The translations under genes were made by a program, and so were the position numbers. Below the pieces are notes generated by a model, which was not told where the DNA came from, did not search any database, and saw nothing but the letters and a program-made list of their open reading frames with translations. Positions 53,419 to 61,459 of a DNA stretch of 64,000 bases are shown here, piece by piece (the first letter of the stretch is position 1; every line of letters starts with the position of its first letter). Location of the stretch: contig NZ_BMSX01000002.1 of NCBI RefSeq assembly GCF_014649375.1, positions 62,001 to 126,000 on the forward strand, written 5' to 3'. The DNA is from Streptomyces aurantiogriseus. Lineage in GTDB: Bacteria > Actinomycetota > Actinomycetes > Streptomycetales > Streptomycetaceae.

Positions 53419-54621
53419 CTACGGCCTCGATGAGACCCTGCGCCTCCCCGCGAGCACCACCGCCAACGCCGGCCCGCACACCAACAACACCGCCAACACC
53501 CCGTACCCGTACGTCAACGTCGTCGCCGCTGCGACCCCCGCCACGACCAACGGCCCGCCCGCGTCCCCGAGTTCACGTCCCAACTCGGCCGCCCCCATCG
53601 TCTGCCCCAACCGCTCCTGAGGGGCCGACGCGGCAAGGGCCGCGAACCCGAGCGGGGTGATCAGCCCCGTACCGGCACCGATCAGCGCCGCGGCGAGCAG
53701 CACGCCCGCAAGCCCCGGCAGCATCGCGCACGCCAACCCGGTCGCCGCGACGAGTGTCCCGCAGGCCAGCCCGCCCCGTGCGGTGAGCCGCCCGGCGTCC
53801 AACGCCCGCCCCGCACGCGGCTGTACGACCGCCGCGCAGGCCGCCAGCACCGACACCGCGGCCCCGGTCGCCACCGTCCCGAGCCCCGCCGCCGCACCGG
53901 ACACCGGAAGGAACCCGACACCGACCGAGAGCGCGGCCGTCGCCCCGGCGAGCGCGCCCGTCGGCACCAGGAAACCCCGATCCGCCAGCCGCCGCGCCAG
54001 ATCCACGACGGTCTGCCGCGCCCGCGGCAGCGGCGGTACGACGGGCACCGCGACGGCCGCCCATACGGCGACGCAGGCACCGAGCACGGCGAGTACCCCG
54101 AACAGCAGCCGCAGCCCGCCCGCCCACACCAGCACCCCGCCCAGCAACGGACCCAGCGTGTAACCGACGGACTTGTGGAAGCCGTAACTGCCGAACGCCC
54201 GCCCATGCCCGGCCGCCGGGTTGAGCCGGGCCACCAGCGCCGAGGCCGCCGGTGAGAACGCCGAGGCCGCCGCACCCTGGCCCAGCCGGGCCGCCCACAG
54301 CCAGCCGACGCTGTCCACGACGACGTACAGCGCGGAGGCGACCGCGAAGGCGACGAGGCCACCGAGGAGGACCGGACGTGCGCCGACGCGGTCGGCGATC
54401 GTGCCGAACACCGGCTTCAGCAGCACCTCCGCGCCGTCGTACAGCGCGAGCAGCCCGCCGAGAACGAGCAGCGAGGTGACGGCGTCATCGCTGTCGCCGC
54501 CGAGGTTCGCGGCGATGCCGTGCGCGCCGAACGCGGTGGTGAAACCGGCCGCGTACAGCGGCCACATCCGCCCGCGCGGAGCGCCGCTCGGCCCGCTCGC
54601 CGGATCACTCGGCGGTGTCAC
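53419..54621 (-). CDS. MFS exporter co-encoded with an ArsR metal sensor
   Basis: A 400-residue, 12-helix transporter from GTG 54621 (MTPPSDPASGPSG), which overlaps the end of the arsR-type gene by 17 bp. ADRVGARPVLLGGLVAFAVA is the MFS A-type loop after helix 2, and AARLGQGAAASAFSPAASAL is the antiporter-like helix 5 region. Coupling to a CzrA-type sensor and a divergent P1B-4 ATPase suggests export of divalent metal or a metal-related compound. No metal-specific residues identify the ion. A GTG without a good ribosome site fits translation coupled to arsR. Confidence 0.87.
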   Translation of the reverse strand: MTPPSDPASGPSGAPRGRMWPLYAAGFTTAFGAHGIAANLGGDSDDAVTSLLVLGGLLALYDGAEVLLKPVFGTIADRVGARPVLLGGLVAFAVASALYVVVDSVGWLWAARLGQGAAASAFSPAASALVARLNPAAGHGRAFGSYGFHKSVGYTLGPLLGGVLVWAGGLRLLFGVLAVLGACVAVWAAVAVPVVPPLPRARQTVVDLARRLADRGFLVPTGALAGATAALSVGVGFLPVSGAAAGLGTVATGAAVSVLAACAAVVQPRAGRALDAGRLTARGGLACGTLVAATGLACAMLPGLAGVLLAAALIGAGTGLITPLGFAALAASAPQERLGQTMGAAELGRELGDAGGPLVVAGVAAATTLTYGYGVLAVLLVCGPALAVVLAGRRRVSSRP

Positions 54622-54961
54622 TGAGGCCCAGCCGCAGATGCTCCACGTGGTAGACGGCCTGGTCGAGGAGTTCGGCGACGTGGTGGTCGTGCAGCGCGTA
54701 GACGACCGACCGGCCGCGCCGCTCACCGACCACCAGGCCCAGGTTGCGCAGCAGCCGCAACTGGTGCGAGCACGCGGACTGCTCCATGCCCACCTCGGCG
54801 GCCAACTCCGTCGCGGGGAGCGGCCCTTCACGCAGGCGGGCGAGGATCAGCAGCCGGGAGGGGGTGGAGAGGGCCTGGAGGGTGGTGGCCACCTTGGCCA
54901 CGTTGCCCGCGTCCAGGCGTACGCGCTCGGTGGCTGCGGGGGTGACGGCTCCATGACCCAT
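54605..54961 (-). CDS. ArsR/SmtB-family metal-sensing repressor (CzrA/NmtR type)
   Basis: A 118-residue winged-helix repressor. DNA-reading helix: MEQSACSHQLRLLRNLGLVV. The alpha-5 metal site is complete: Asp92, His94, His105 and His108 (HDHHVAELLDQAVYHVEH) have exactly the D-x-H-x10-H-x2-H spacing of the Zn/Co sensor CzrA and its Ni/Co relative NmtR. The alpha-3 cysteine box of arsenic or lead sensors is absent. The ATG at 54961 lies 7 nt after a TAAGAT -10, so its mRNA is probably leaderless. It overlaps the MFS gene and faces the P1B-4 ATPase across an 8-bp-arm palindrome. Confidence 0.93.
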   Translation of the reverse strand: MGHGAVTPAATERVRLDAGNVAKVATTLQALSTPSRLLILARLREGPLPATELAAEVGMEQSACSHQLRLLRNLGLVVGERRGRSVVYALHDHHVAELLDQAVYHVEHLRLGLSDTAE

Positions 54962-55029
54962 GCGGGGTATCTTACCCACCGCACATGAACGAATGAATGA
55001 GTCTTCATGTGTTCCTGTATGGTGGCCGC
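54962..55029. promoter_or_regulatory. Divergent leaderless promoters and ArsR operator
   Basis: CACATGAA (54982-54989) and TTCATGTG (55004-55011) are perfect inverted 8-mers with a 14-bp spacer that itself contains TGAATGA; the form is like SmtB/CzrA operators (TGAAxx-n-xxTTCA). For the ATPase, TATGGT (55018-55023) is 6 nt before GTG 55030. For the sensor, minus-strand TAAGAT (54974-54969) is 7 nt before its ATG. Both transcripts should be leaderless, and the operator covers both -35 regions, so one bound dimer could silence both genes. Confidence 0.7.
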
Positions 55030-57114
55030 GTGTCCACGACTCTCGCTTCCCCGTCGACCGCCGCGTCCGGCCCCACAGCACCCCGCCGCCGGACCCGCCT
55101 CCTCGCCCTCCCCGAGGCCCGCTGGGCACTCGCCGCCACCGTCGCCTTCCTGCTGGGTCTCGGCCTGGACGTCGGCGGCGCACCGTCGTGGGTGTACGGG
55201 ATCTTGTATGCAGTCGCCTACGTCACCGGCGGCTGGGAACCGGCCCTCGAAGGCCTGCGGGCCCTGCGGGAGAAGACCCTCGACGTCGACCTGCTGATGA
55301 TCGTCGCGGCGCTCGGTGCCGCCGCGATCGGCCAGGTCCTCGACGGCGCCCTGCTCATCGTCATCTTCGCCACCTCCGGCGCCCTGGAGGCCCTGGCCAC
55401 CGCCCGCACCGCCGACTCCGTCCGCGGCCTGCTCGACCTCGCCCCCGACACCGCGACCCGCCTGACCGACGACGGCGAGGAGACCGTCCCGGCCACCGAA
55501 CTCGCCGTCGGCGACCTGCTGTTGGTCCGCCCGGGCGAGCGCATCGGCGCCGACGGCCGGGTCGAGGACGGCGTCAGCGAGGCCGACCAGGCGACCATCA
55601 CCGGCGAACCCCTGCCCGTCGTCAAGCGCCCCGGCGACGAGGTCTTCGCCGGCACCCTCAACGGCACCGGCGCCCTGCGCGTCCGCGTCGAACGCGACCC
55701 CGCCGACTCGGTGATCGCCCGCATCGTCACCCTCGTCGAGGAGGCCTCCCGCACCAAGGCGCCGACCCAGCTGTTCATCGAGAAGATCGAACAGCGCTAC
55801 GCCGTCGCCGTCGTCGCCGCGACCCTCACCGTCTTCGCCGTGCCGCTCGCCTTCGGCGCGAACCTCACCGACGCCCTGCTGCGTGCCATGACCTTCATGA
55901 TCGTCGCCTCCCCGTGCGCGGTCGTGCTGGCCACCATGCCGCCCCTGCTCTCCGCCATCGCCACCGCCGGCCGCCACGGCGTCCTGGTCAAGTCGGCGGT
56001 CGCCATGGAACGCCTCGGTGAGATCGACACCGCGGCCCTCGACAAGACCGGCACCCTCACCGAGGGCACCCCCGAGGTCACGGACGTCACCCCCCTGCCC
56101 GGCTCCGGCCTCGACGAGGACTCCCTCCTCGCCCTGGCCGCCGCCGCCGAGCACCCCAGCGAACATCCGCTGGCCCGCGCGATCGTGGGCGCGGCGCGGG
56201 GGAGGGGGCTGCGGATCGCGCCGGCGGGGGACTTCGTGGCGACGCCGGGGTGGGGAGTCTCGGCGGTGGTCGAAGGGCGTGAGGTGAGGGTCGGCCGCGT
56301 GGAGGATTCTGTCGACCGTGGGCGCGAGGTCGACGGTATGCGAGAGTCTGCCGACCGTCGTCGCGAGGGAGTCGACGGCATGCGGGATCTCGCCGACCGT
56401 AGGCTCGGGGTCGACGACATGCAGGATCTCGCCGACCGTACGCCCGCCCCTGTCGACGGTATGCGGCATCCCGCAGCCACCCCCACCCCCACACCCACCC
56501 CACCCCCCGGCACCACCGTCCTCATCACCGTCGACGCCACCCCGGCAGGCACCCTCACCCTCACCGACCGTCTCCGCCCCGCCGCCCCCGCGGCCACCGC
56601 CGCCCTGACCGCCCTCACCGGCACCACCCCCGTCCTCCTCACCGGCGACAACGCGCAGGCCGCCGCCCGTGTCGCCGACGCCACCGGCATCACGGACATC
56701 CGCGCGGATCTGCTCCCCGAGGACAAGGTGAACGCCGTCCGCGAGCTCCAACTCTCCGGCCGCAAGGTGCTGTTCGTCGGTGACGGTGTCAACGACGCGC
56801 CCGCGCTGGCCGCCGCCCACTCCGCCGTGGCGATGGGCCGGGCGGGCTCCGACCTGGCCCTGGAGACGGCGGACGCCGTCGTCGTGCGCGACGACCTCAC
56901 CGCGATCCCCGCGGTCGTACGGCTGTCCCGGACCGCCCGTCGGCTGGTGCTGCAGAACCTGGTGATCGCGGGGACCTTCATCACCGGCCTCGTCCTGTGG
57001 GACCTCATCGGGCACCTCCCTCTTCCGCTGGGCGTGGCCGGGCACGAGGGTTCGACCGTGCTGGTCGGGCTGAACGGGCTGCGGCTGCTGCGGGAGCGGG
57101 CCTGGCAGGGGTGA
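55030..57114 (+). CDS. P1B-4 metal-exporting P-type ATPase (Co/Ni/Fe type) with repeat insertion
   Basis: A 694-residue heavy-metal ATPase from leaderless-type GTG 55030; ATG 54997 would lie inside the operator. There is no N-terminal CxxC metal domain. Key motifs: ITGEPLPV, phosphorylated Asp338 in DKTGTLTEG, HPLARAIV in the N domain, GDGVNDAPAL, the transmembrane SPC motif (Ser294-Pro295-Cys296) and HEGST (672-676) in the last helix region. SPC plus HEGxT is the mark of P1B-4 pumps such as CoaT and CtpD. Residues 434-482 are a tandem-repeat insertion (VDGMRDLADRR-type units) followed by a Thr-Pro run, absent from typical members. It should export Co2+, Ni2+ or Fe2+ under control of the divergent sensor. 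Confidence 0.92.
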   Translation: MSTTLASPSTAASGPTAPRRRTRLLALPEARWALAATVAFLLGLGLDVGGAPSWVYGILYAVAYVTGGWEPALEGLRALREKTLDVDLLMIVAALGAAAIGQVLDGALLIVIFATSGALEALATARTADSVRGLLDLAPDTATRLTDDGEETVPATELAVGDLLLVRPGERIGADGRVEDGVSEADQATITGEPLPVVKRPGDEVFAGTLNGTGALRVRVERDPADSVIARIVTLVEEASRTKAPTQLFIEKIEQRYAVAVVAATLTVFAVPLAFGANLTDALLRAMTFMIVASPCAVVLATMPPLLSAIATAGRHGVLVKSAVAMERLGEIDTAALDKTGTLTEGTPEVTDVTPLPGSGLDEDSLLALAAAAEHPSEHPLARAIVGAARGRGLRIAPAGDFVATPGWGVSAVVEGREVRVGRVEDSVDRGREVDGMRESADRRREGVDGMRDLADRRLGVDDMQDLADRTPAPVDGMRHPAATPTPTPTPPPGTTVLITVDATPAGTLTLTDRLRPAAPAATAALTALTGTTPVLLTGDNAQAAARVADATGITDIRADLLPEDKVNAVRELQLSGRKVLFVGDGVNDAPALAAAHSAVAMGRAGSDLALETADAVVVRDDLTAIPAVVRLSRTARRLVLQNLVIAGTFITGLVLWDLIGHLPLPLGVAGHEGSTVLVGLNGLRLLRERAWQG
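56329..56475 (+). repeat. Tandem 39-42-bp repeats inside the P1B-4 ATPase gene
   Basis: Four units begin with GTCGACG: 56329-56370 (42 bp), 56371-56409 (39 bp), 56410-56451 (42 bp) and a partial one at 56452-56475. They encode VDGMRESADRRREG, VDGMRDLADRRLG, VDDMQDLADRTPAP and VDGMRHPA. A related piece (EDSVDRGRE) precedes them. All keep the frame. A run of Thr-Pro codons follows (to about 56510). Confidence 0.85.
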
Positions 57115-57193
57115 TCGGCGGCGGCGCTGGACAGGGGAGGTTGATGTCGGATTCTCGCCAGCGCCCTTCGGGCCGGTGGTCGATGCTGGACGC

Positions 57194-58714
57194 ATGCAGA
57201 ACGGGATGTACAACGGGATGTACACCGACCGGGAGCGCTGTGTGCGTGCCGTGCAGTCCAAGGACGCGCGGTTCGACGGCTGGTTCTTCACGGCGGTCCT
57301 GACCACCGGCATCTACTGCCGTCCGAGCTGTCCGGTGGTGGCGCCCAAACCGGAGAACATGACCTTCCACCCGAGCGCCGCCGCCTGCCAGCAGGCCGGC
57401 TTCCGGGCCTGCAAGCGCTGCCGGCCCGACACCAGCCCGGGCTCCCCGGAGTGGAACCAGCGAGCCGATCTCGTCGCCCGCGCCATGCGGCTGATCGCCG
57501 ACGGTGTCGTCGACCGCGAGGGCGTGCCCGGCCTGGCCGCCCGCCTCGGCTACAGCACCCGCCAGGTCGAGCGCCAACTCCTCGCCGAACTCGGCGCGGG
57601 GCCCCTCGCGTTGGCCCGCGCCCAGCGTGCCCAGACCGCTCGGCTGCTCATCGAGACCAGCGAACTGCCCATGGCGGACGTGGCGTTCGCCGCCGGCTTC
57701 GCCTCCGTCCGTACCTTCAACGACACCGTTCGTGAGGTCTTCGCCCTCTCCCCGAGCGAACTGCGGGCCCGCGTCCCGAAGAAGAACGGGGCCACCCCGG
57801 CGGTGCACACCGGCACCCCGGGCACCCCCGGCACGCTCACTCTCCGCCTCCCGTTCCGTGCCCCGCTCAACCCCGACAACCTCTTCGGCCACCTCGCCGC
57901 GACCGGCGTACCGGGCGTGGAGGAATGGCGCGACGGAGCCTTCCGGCGCACACTCCGCCTGCCCTACGGGCACGGGATCGTGGCGCTCACCCCGAACCCC
58001 GACCACATCGGCTGCCGTCTCACCCTCAGTGATCTACGCGACCTCACCGTCGCCATCAGCCGCTGTCGGCGCATGCTCGACCTGGACGCCGACCCGGTCG
58101 CCATCGACGACCAGCTGCGCACGGATCCGCAGCTCGCGCCCCTGGTCGACAAGGCCCCCGGCCGCCGGGTGCCCCGCACCGTCGACGAGGCGGAGTTCGC
58201 CGTCCGAGCGGTCCTCGGCCAGCAGGTCTCCACGGCGGCCGCCCGTACCCACGCGGCCCGCCTGGTCACCGCGCACGGCGACCCGGTCGACGACCCGGAA
58301 GGCGGCCTCACCCACCTCTTCCCCAGCCCCGAGGCCCTCGCCGCACTCGACCCCGAGTCCCTGGGGATGCCCCGCACCCGTCGCACGACCTTCACCACCC
58401 TCGTTTCCCAACTGGCCGACGGCACCCTGCACCTGGGTGTGGAGAGCGACTGGTCCCAGGCCCGTGCCCGCCTCCTCTCCCTCCCCGGTTTCGGCCCCTG
58501 GACGGTCGACGTCATCGCGATGCGTGCCCTCGGCGACCCCGACGCCTTCCTCCCCACCGACCTCGGAATCCGGCGCGCCGCCCAGGAGTTGGGCCTGCCC
58601 TCCACCCCGGCGGCGCTCACCGCCCGCGCGGCGGCCTGGCGCCCCTGGCGGGCCTACGCGGTCCAGTACCTGTGGGCGACCGACAGCCACCCGATCAACT
58701 TCCTGCCCGTGTAA
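57194..58714 (+). CDS. Ada/AlkA fusion: DNA repair glycosylase with Ada metal-binding and AraC domains
   Basis: A 506-residue protein in three parts. First, an Ada-type zinc domain with Cys42, Cys46, Cys73 and Cys76 (YCRPSCP, CKRC), spaced as in E. coli Ada, where the first Cys takes methyl groups from phosphotriesters. Next, an AraC helix-turn-helix pair (MADVAFAAGFASVRTFNDTV). Then an AlkA 3-methyladenine glycosylase: AVLGQQVSTAAARTHAARL, the helix-hairpin-helix LLSLPGFGPWTVDVIAMRAL and the catalytic Asp in LPTDLGIRRA. It removes alkylated bases and probably activates itself and ogt on methylation. Start is uncertain among ATG 57194, 57206 and 57218. Confidence 0.92.
   Translation: MQNGMYNGMYTDRERCVRAVQSKDARFDGWFFTAVLTTGIYCRPSCPVVAPKPENMTFHPSAAACQQAGFRACKRCRPDTSPGSPEWNQRADLVARAMRLIADGVVDREGVPGLAARLGYSTRQVERQLLAELGAGPLALARAQRAQTARLLIETSELPMADVAFAAGFASVRTFNDTVREVFALSPSELRARVPKKNGATPAVHTGTPGTPGTLTLRLPFRAPLNPDNLFGHLAATGVPGVEEWRDGAFRRTLRLPYGHGIVALTPNPDHIGCRLTLSDLRDLTVAISRCRRMLDLDADPVAIDDQLRTDPQLAPLVDKAPGRRVPRTVDEAEFAVRAVLGQQVSTAAARTHAARLVTAHGDPVDDPEGGLTHLFPSPEALAALDPESLGMPRTRRTTFTTLVSQLADGTLHLGVESDWSQARARLLSLPGFGPWTVDVIAMRALGDPDAFLPTDLGIRRAAQELGLPSTPAALTARAAAWRPWRAYAVQYLWATDSHPINFLPV
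57201..57224 (+). repeat. 12-bp duplication at the AlkA start
   Basis: ACGGGATGTACA occurs twice in a row (57201-57212 and 57213-57224), each with its own ATG. It gives the N-terminus MQNGMYNGMYTD and offers start codons 12 nt apart, with the same upstream ACGGG. Confidence 0.75.
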
Positions 58715-58722
58715 GGAACCCC

Positions 58723-59205
58723 GTGAAGCAGCACACCGTCATCGACAGCCCGTACGGTCCCCTCACCCTCGTCGCCGACGACGGCGTCCTGTGCGGCCTC
58801 TACATGACCGAACAGCGCCACCGCCCACCGCAGGAGAGCTTCGGCCCGCGCGACGACACTTTCTTCGGCGCCGCCGAGGAACAGCTGGAGGCCTACTTCG
58901 CAGGCGAGTTGAAGGAGTTCACCCTCGAACTCCGCCTGCACGGCACCCCGTTCCAGCGCGCCGTCTGGTCCGAGCTGCGGAAGATCCCCTACGGCGAGAC
59001 CCGCACCTACGGCGAACTCGCCGAAGCCCTCGGCAACCCGACGGCCTCCCGCGCCGTCGGCCTCGCCAACGGCAAGAACCCCGTCGGCATCATCGTCCCC
59101 TGCCACCGCGTGGTCGGAGCGAGCGGCAGCCTCACCGGCTACGGCGGCGGCCTCGACCGCAAGCGGCGCCTGCTGAACCTCGAGAGCGGAGCGGTGCTCT
59201 TCTGA
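58723..59205 (+). CDS. ogt: Methylated-DNA-protein-cysteine methyltransferase
   Basis: A 160-residue O6-alkylguanine-DNA alkyltransferase. GTG 58723 follows AAGGAA and lies 8 bp after the AlkA stop, so the two are one operon. Acceptor Cys127 is in NPVGIIVPCHRVVGASGSLT. The Arg finger region is seen in ASRAVGLANGKNP, and helix-turn-helix DNA contacts in TYGELAEALGNPTASRAVG. It transfers methyl groups from O6-methylguanine to itself in one irreversible step. With the AlkA fusion it forms an adaptive-response-type unit. Confidence 0.95.
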   Translation: MKQHTVIDSPYGPLTLVADDGVLCGLYMTEQRHRPPQESFGPRDDTFFGAAEEQLEAYFAGELKEFTLELRLHGTPFQRAVWSELRKIPYGETRTYGELAEALGNPTASRAVGLANGKNPVGIIVPCHRVVGASGSLTGYGGGLDRKRRLLNLESGAVLF

Positions 59206-59247
59206 TCGGCGCACCCCCTCCGGTAGACGGTGATGAGCCCGGAGAAT

Positions 59248-59265
59248 CGTTCATCTCCTTGAACG
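59248..59265. terminator. Short inverted repeat after ogt
   Basis: CGTTCA (59248-59253) and TGAACG (59260-59265) with a 6-nt loop lie 43 bp after ogt. It could be a weak terminator or an operator half of the next gene. Confidence 0.3.
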
Positions 59266-59284
59266 GCAATCAGATGCACGACCG

Positions 59285-59313
59285 TTGACGCGTATATGGC
59301 AAGCGCTTACCTT
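59285..59313 (+). promoter_or_regulatory. Promoter with LacI-type operator before the pectate lyase gene
   Basis: TTGACG (59285-59290), 17 bp, and TACCTT (59308-59313) make a plausible promoter. The operator GGCAAGCGCTTACC (59298-59311), centred on AAGCGCTT, overlaps the spacer and -10. This core is the usual target of LacI-family sugar repressors, so repression without inducer and release by a pectin sugar are likely. Confidence 0.6.
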
Positions 59314-59467
59314 CCCAAACAAGCACTTCGGTCATCCGCGCGCGATGTCTGGTTGCCGATGATGTTCACATGGTCGAACGGAACGCATCGTCGCACCAGG
59401 GACCGCCGCAGCGAAAGGGGGCACTGAGCCCCCTCGTCGGTCGAGCCCACCCACCTGGAGACAAACG

Positions 59468-61042
59468 ATGCAACGGAGACCCCTCATCGCGTGCGTCAGC
59501 CTGCTGGCCGGCACGCTCGTCGCGCTGTCCGGCACCACGGCGCAGGCAGCGTCCACCCGTTATGAGGCCGAGAGCTCGCCGGCGGTCTGCACCGGCACCA
59601 TCGACTCCGACTGGTCCGGCTACTCCGGCAGCGGATTCTGCAACGCCACCAACACCACCGGCGCCTACGCGCAGTTCACCGTGAACGCCCCCGCCGCGGG
59701 CACGGCGACGCTGAGCGTCCGGTTCGCCAACGGCGCCACCACCGCGCGCCCGGCTGCCCTGATCGTCAACGGGTCCACCGTGCAGACTCCGTCCTTCGAG
59801 GCCACGGGCGCCTGGTCGACCTGGGCCACCAAGACCCTCACCGTGCCGCTGAACGCGGGCAGCAACACCATCCGGTTCAACCCGACCACCTCCGTGGGCC
59901 TGCCCAATATCGACTACCTGGACGTCGAGACGAGCGGCACCACCCCGCCGCCGTCGAGCACCGCGCTGTACGTGGCGCCGAACGGCACGGACGGCGCGGC
60001 CGGCACGCAGTCGGCCCCGACGACGCTCACCTCGGCGATCAGCCGCATCACCCCCGGCGGCACGATCTACCTGCGCGGCGGCACCTACCACCACGCACAG
60101 ACGATCACCATCCCGGTCGGCAACAACGGCACGTCGAGCGCCCGCACGAAGCTGTCCGCCTACCCGGGCGAGACCCCGGTGCTGAACTTCTCGGCGCAGA
60201 GCGAGAGTTCGTCGAACCGCGGCCTCCAGGTGAACGGCTCCTACTGGCACGTCCACGGCGTCGTCGTCGAGCGTGCCGGTGACAACGGGATCTACGTCGG
60301 CGGCAGCAACAACGTCATCGAGCGCACGGTGACGCGCCACAACCGCGACACGGGGCTGCAGCTCGGACGGATCGCCTCCACCACCCCCAAGGAGCAGTGG
60401 CCGTCCAACAACCTCATCCTGAGCGCGGAGTCCCACGACAACGCCGACTCCGACGGCGAGGACGCCGACGGCTTCGCCGCGAAACTCACCACCGGCGCCG
60501 GGAACGTCTTCCGCTACGCCGTCGCCCACAACAACATCGACGACGGCTGGGACCTCTACACCAAGTCGGACACCGGCGCCATCGGCCCGGTGACCATCGA
60601 GGACTCCCTCGCCTACGACAACGGCACCCTCAGCGACGGCTCCCAGGCCGGGAACGGCGACCGCAACGGCTACAAGCTCGGCGGCGAGGACATCGCGGTC
60701 GACCACATCGTCCGGCGCAGCATCGCCTACAAGAACGGCAAGCACGGGTTCACCTACAACAGCAACCCCGGCACGATGACCGTGTCGGACAACATCAGCA
60801 TCGACAACGCCCAGCGCAACTACAACTTCGACGCCGGGACCTCGGTGTTCCGCAACAACACCTCGTGCCGCAGCGGCAGCGGCACGAACGACCGCATCAT
60901 CGGCAACGCCGACAGCTCCAACCAGTTCTGGTCCGGCTCGAACGGATCCCGCTGCTCCTCCTACGCGGGCGCCCTGAACTGGTCCTTCGCCACGGACGGC
61001 CGCCTCGTCGTGACCTTCGGCGGCAACCGGGCAACGCAGTGA
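59468..61042 (+). CDS. Secreted PL9-type pectate lyase with CBM35
   Basis: A 524-residue exoenzyme. GGAGACAAACG precedes ATG 59468, and a signal peptide follows (MQRRPLIACVSLLAGTLVAL, ending AQAA). Residues 31-155 are a CBM35-like domain (YEAESSPAVCTG, SVGLPNIDYLDVE). A short Pro/Ser linker leads to a right-handed parallel beta-helix: LYVAPNGTDGAAGTQSAPTT, IYLRGGTYHH, ADGFAAKLTTGAGNVFRYAV and NNIDDGWDLYTKSDTGAIGP. The Asp-rich strands and the KL/DLYTK Lys residues match the Ca2+ site and base of family PL9 (PelL/Pel9A). It would cleave polygalacturonate by beta-elimination. The LacI-type operator upstream fits sugar induction. Confidence 0.88.
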   Translation: MQRRPLIACVSLLAGTLVALSGTTAQAASTRYEAESSPAVCTGTIDSDWSGYSGSGFCNATNTTGAYAQFTVNAPAAGTATLSVRFANGATTARPAALIVNGSTVQTPSFEATGAWSTWATKTLTVPLNAGSNTIRFNPTTSVGLPNIDYLDVETSGTTPPPSSTALYVAPNGTDGAAGTQSAPTTLTSAISRITPGGTIYLRGGTYHHAQTITIPVGNNGTSSARTKLSAYPGETPVLNFSAQSESSSNRGLQVNGSYWHVHGVVVERAGDNGIYVGGSNNVIERTVTRHNRDTGLQLGRIASTTPKEQWPSNNLILSAESHDNADSDGEDADGFAAKLTTGAGNVFRYAVAHNNIDDGWDLYTKSDTGAIGPVTIEDSLAYDNGTLSDGSQAGNGDRNGYKLGGEDIAVDHIVRRSIAYKNGKHGFTYNSNPGTMTVSDNISIDNAQRNYNFDAGTSVFRNNTSCRSGSGTNDRIIGNADSSNQFWSGSNGSRCSSYAGALNWSFATDGRLVVTFGGNRATQ

Positions 61043-61147
61043 TCCCCTCCCGGGCCCCGGCCGCCGTCCCGCCTGCCGGGGCCCGGGACACCTCGCACCA
61101 CGGCCACCACGGTCGGACAGATGTGACGCGCGACGGTGGCGGTGGAC

Positions 61148-61459
61148 CTACCCGCTCACGGCCCATCGCGCTCCTGCAACCACGCCCGACAACAGTGCCG
61201 GAAGTATCCACCACCACGGCACGGCCCTCCTCACCGAAGGCACCAGCCACAACGCTGCCGCCGCTCCAGCAGCCGCGATGGTGAGCACGCATGACAGAAC
61301 GATCCCGGCGTAGGCGTCGTCGTCCCAGACGCCGGACGGCCTGATGGTCAATGCCGTCCAGCAGAAGAAGACGGCGATGAGGGTGAGCAGGGTGAGGGGT
61401 ACGGCGAGGACCAGGCGGAGGCAACCGCGGTCGTCGTCCACGTGGGAAGGGCCGGTCAT
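61148..61459 (-). CDS. Small membrane protein of the WXG-like cassette
   Basis: A 103-residue protein with two clear hydrophobic helices (LRLVLAVPLTLLTLIAVFF; AGIVLSCVLTIAAAGAAAAL) and a third near the C-terminus (WWWILPALLSGVVAGARWAV). Its ATG at 61459 shares one base with the stop of the upstream gene (TGATG), so it is translationally coupled to the WXG-like protein. No family is recognised. It might anchor, export or neutralise the upstream protein; a membrane immunity role is a guess. Confidence 0.75.
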   Translation of the reverse strand: MTGPSHVDDDRGCLRLVLAVPLTLLTLIAVFFCWTALTIRPSGVWDDDAYAGIVLSCVLTIAAAGAAAALWLVPSVRRAVPWWWILPALLSGVVAGARWAVSG

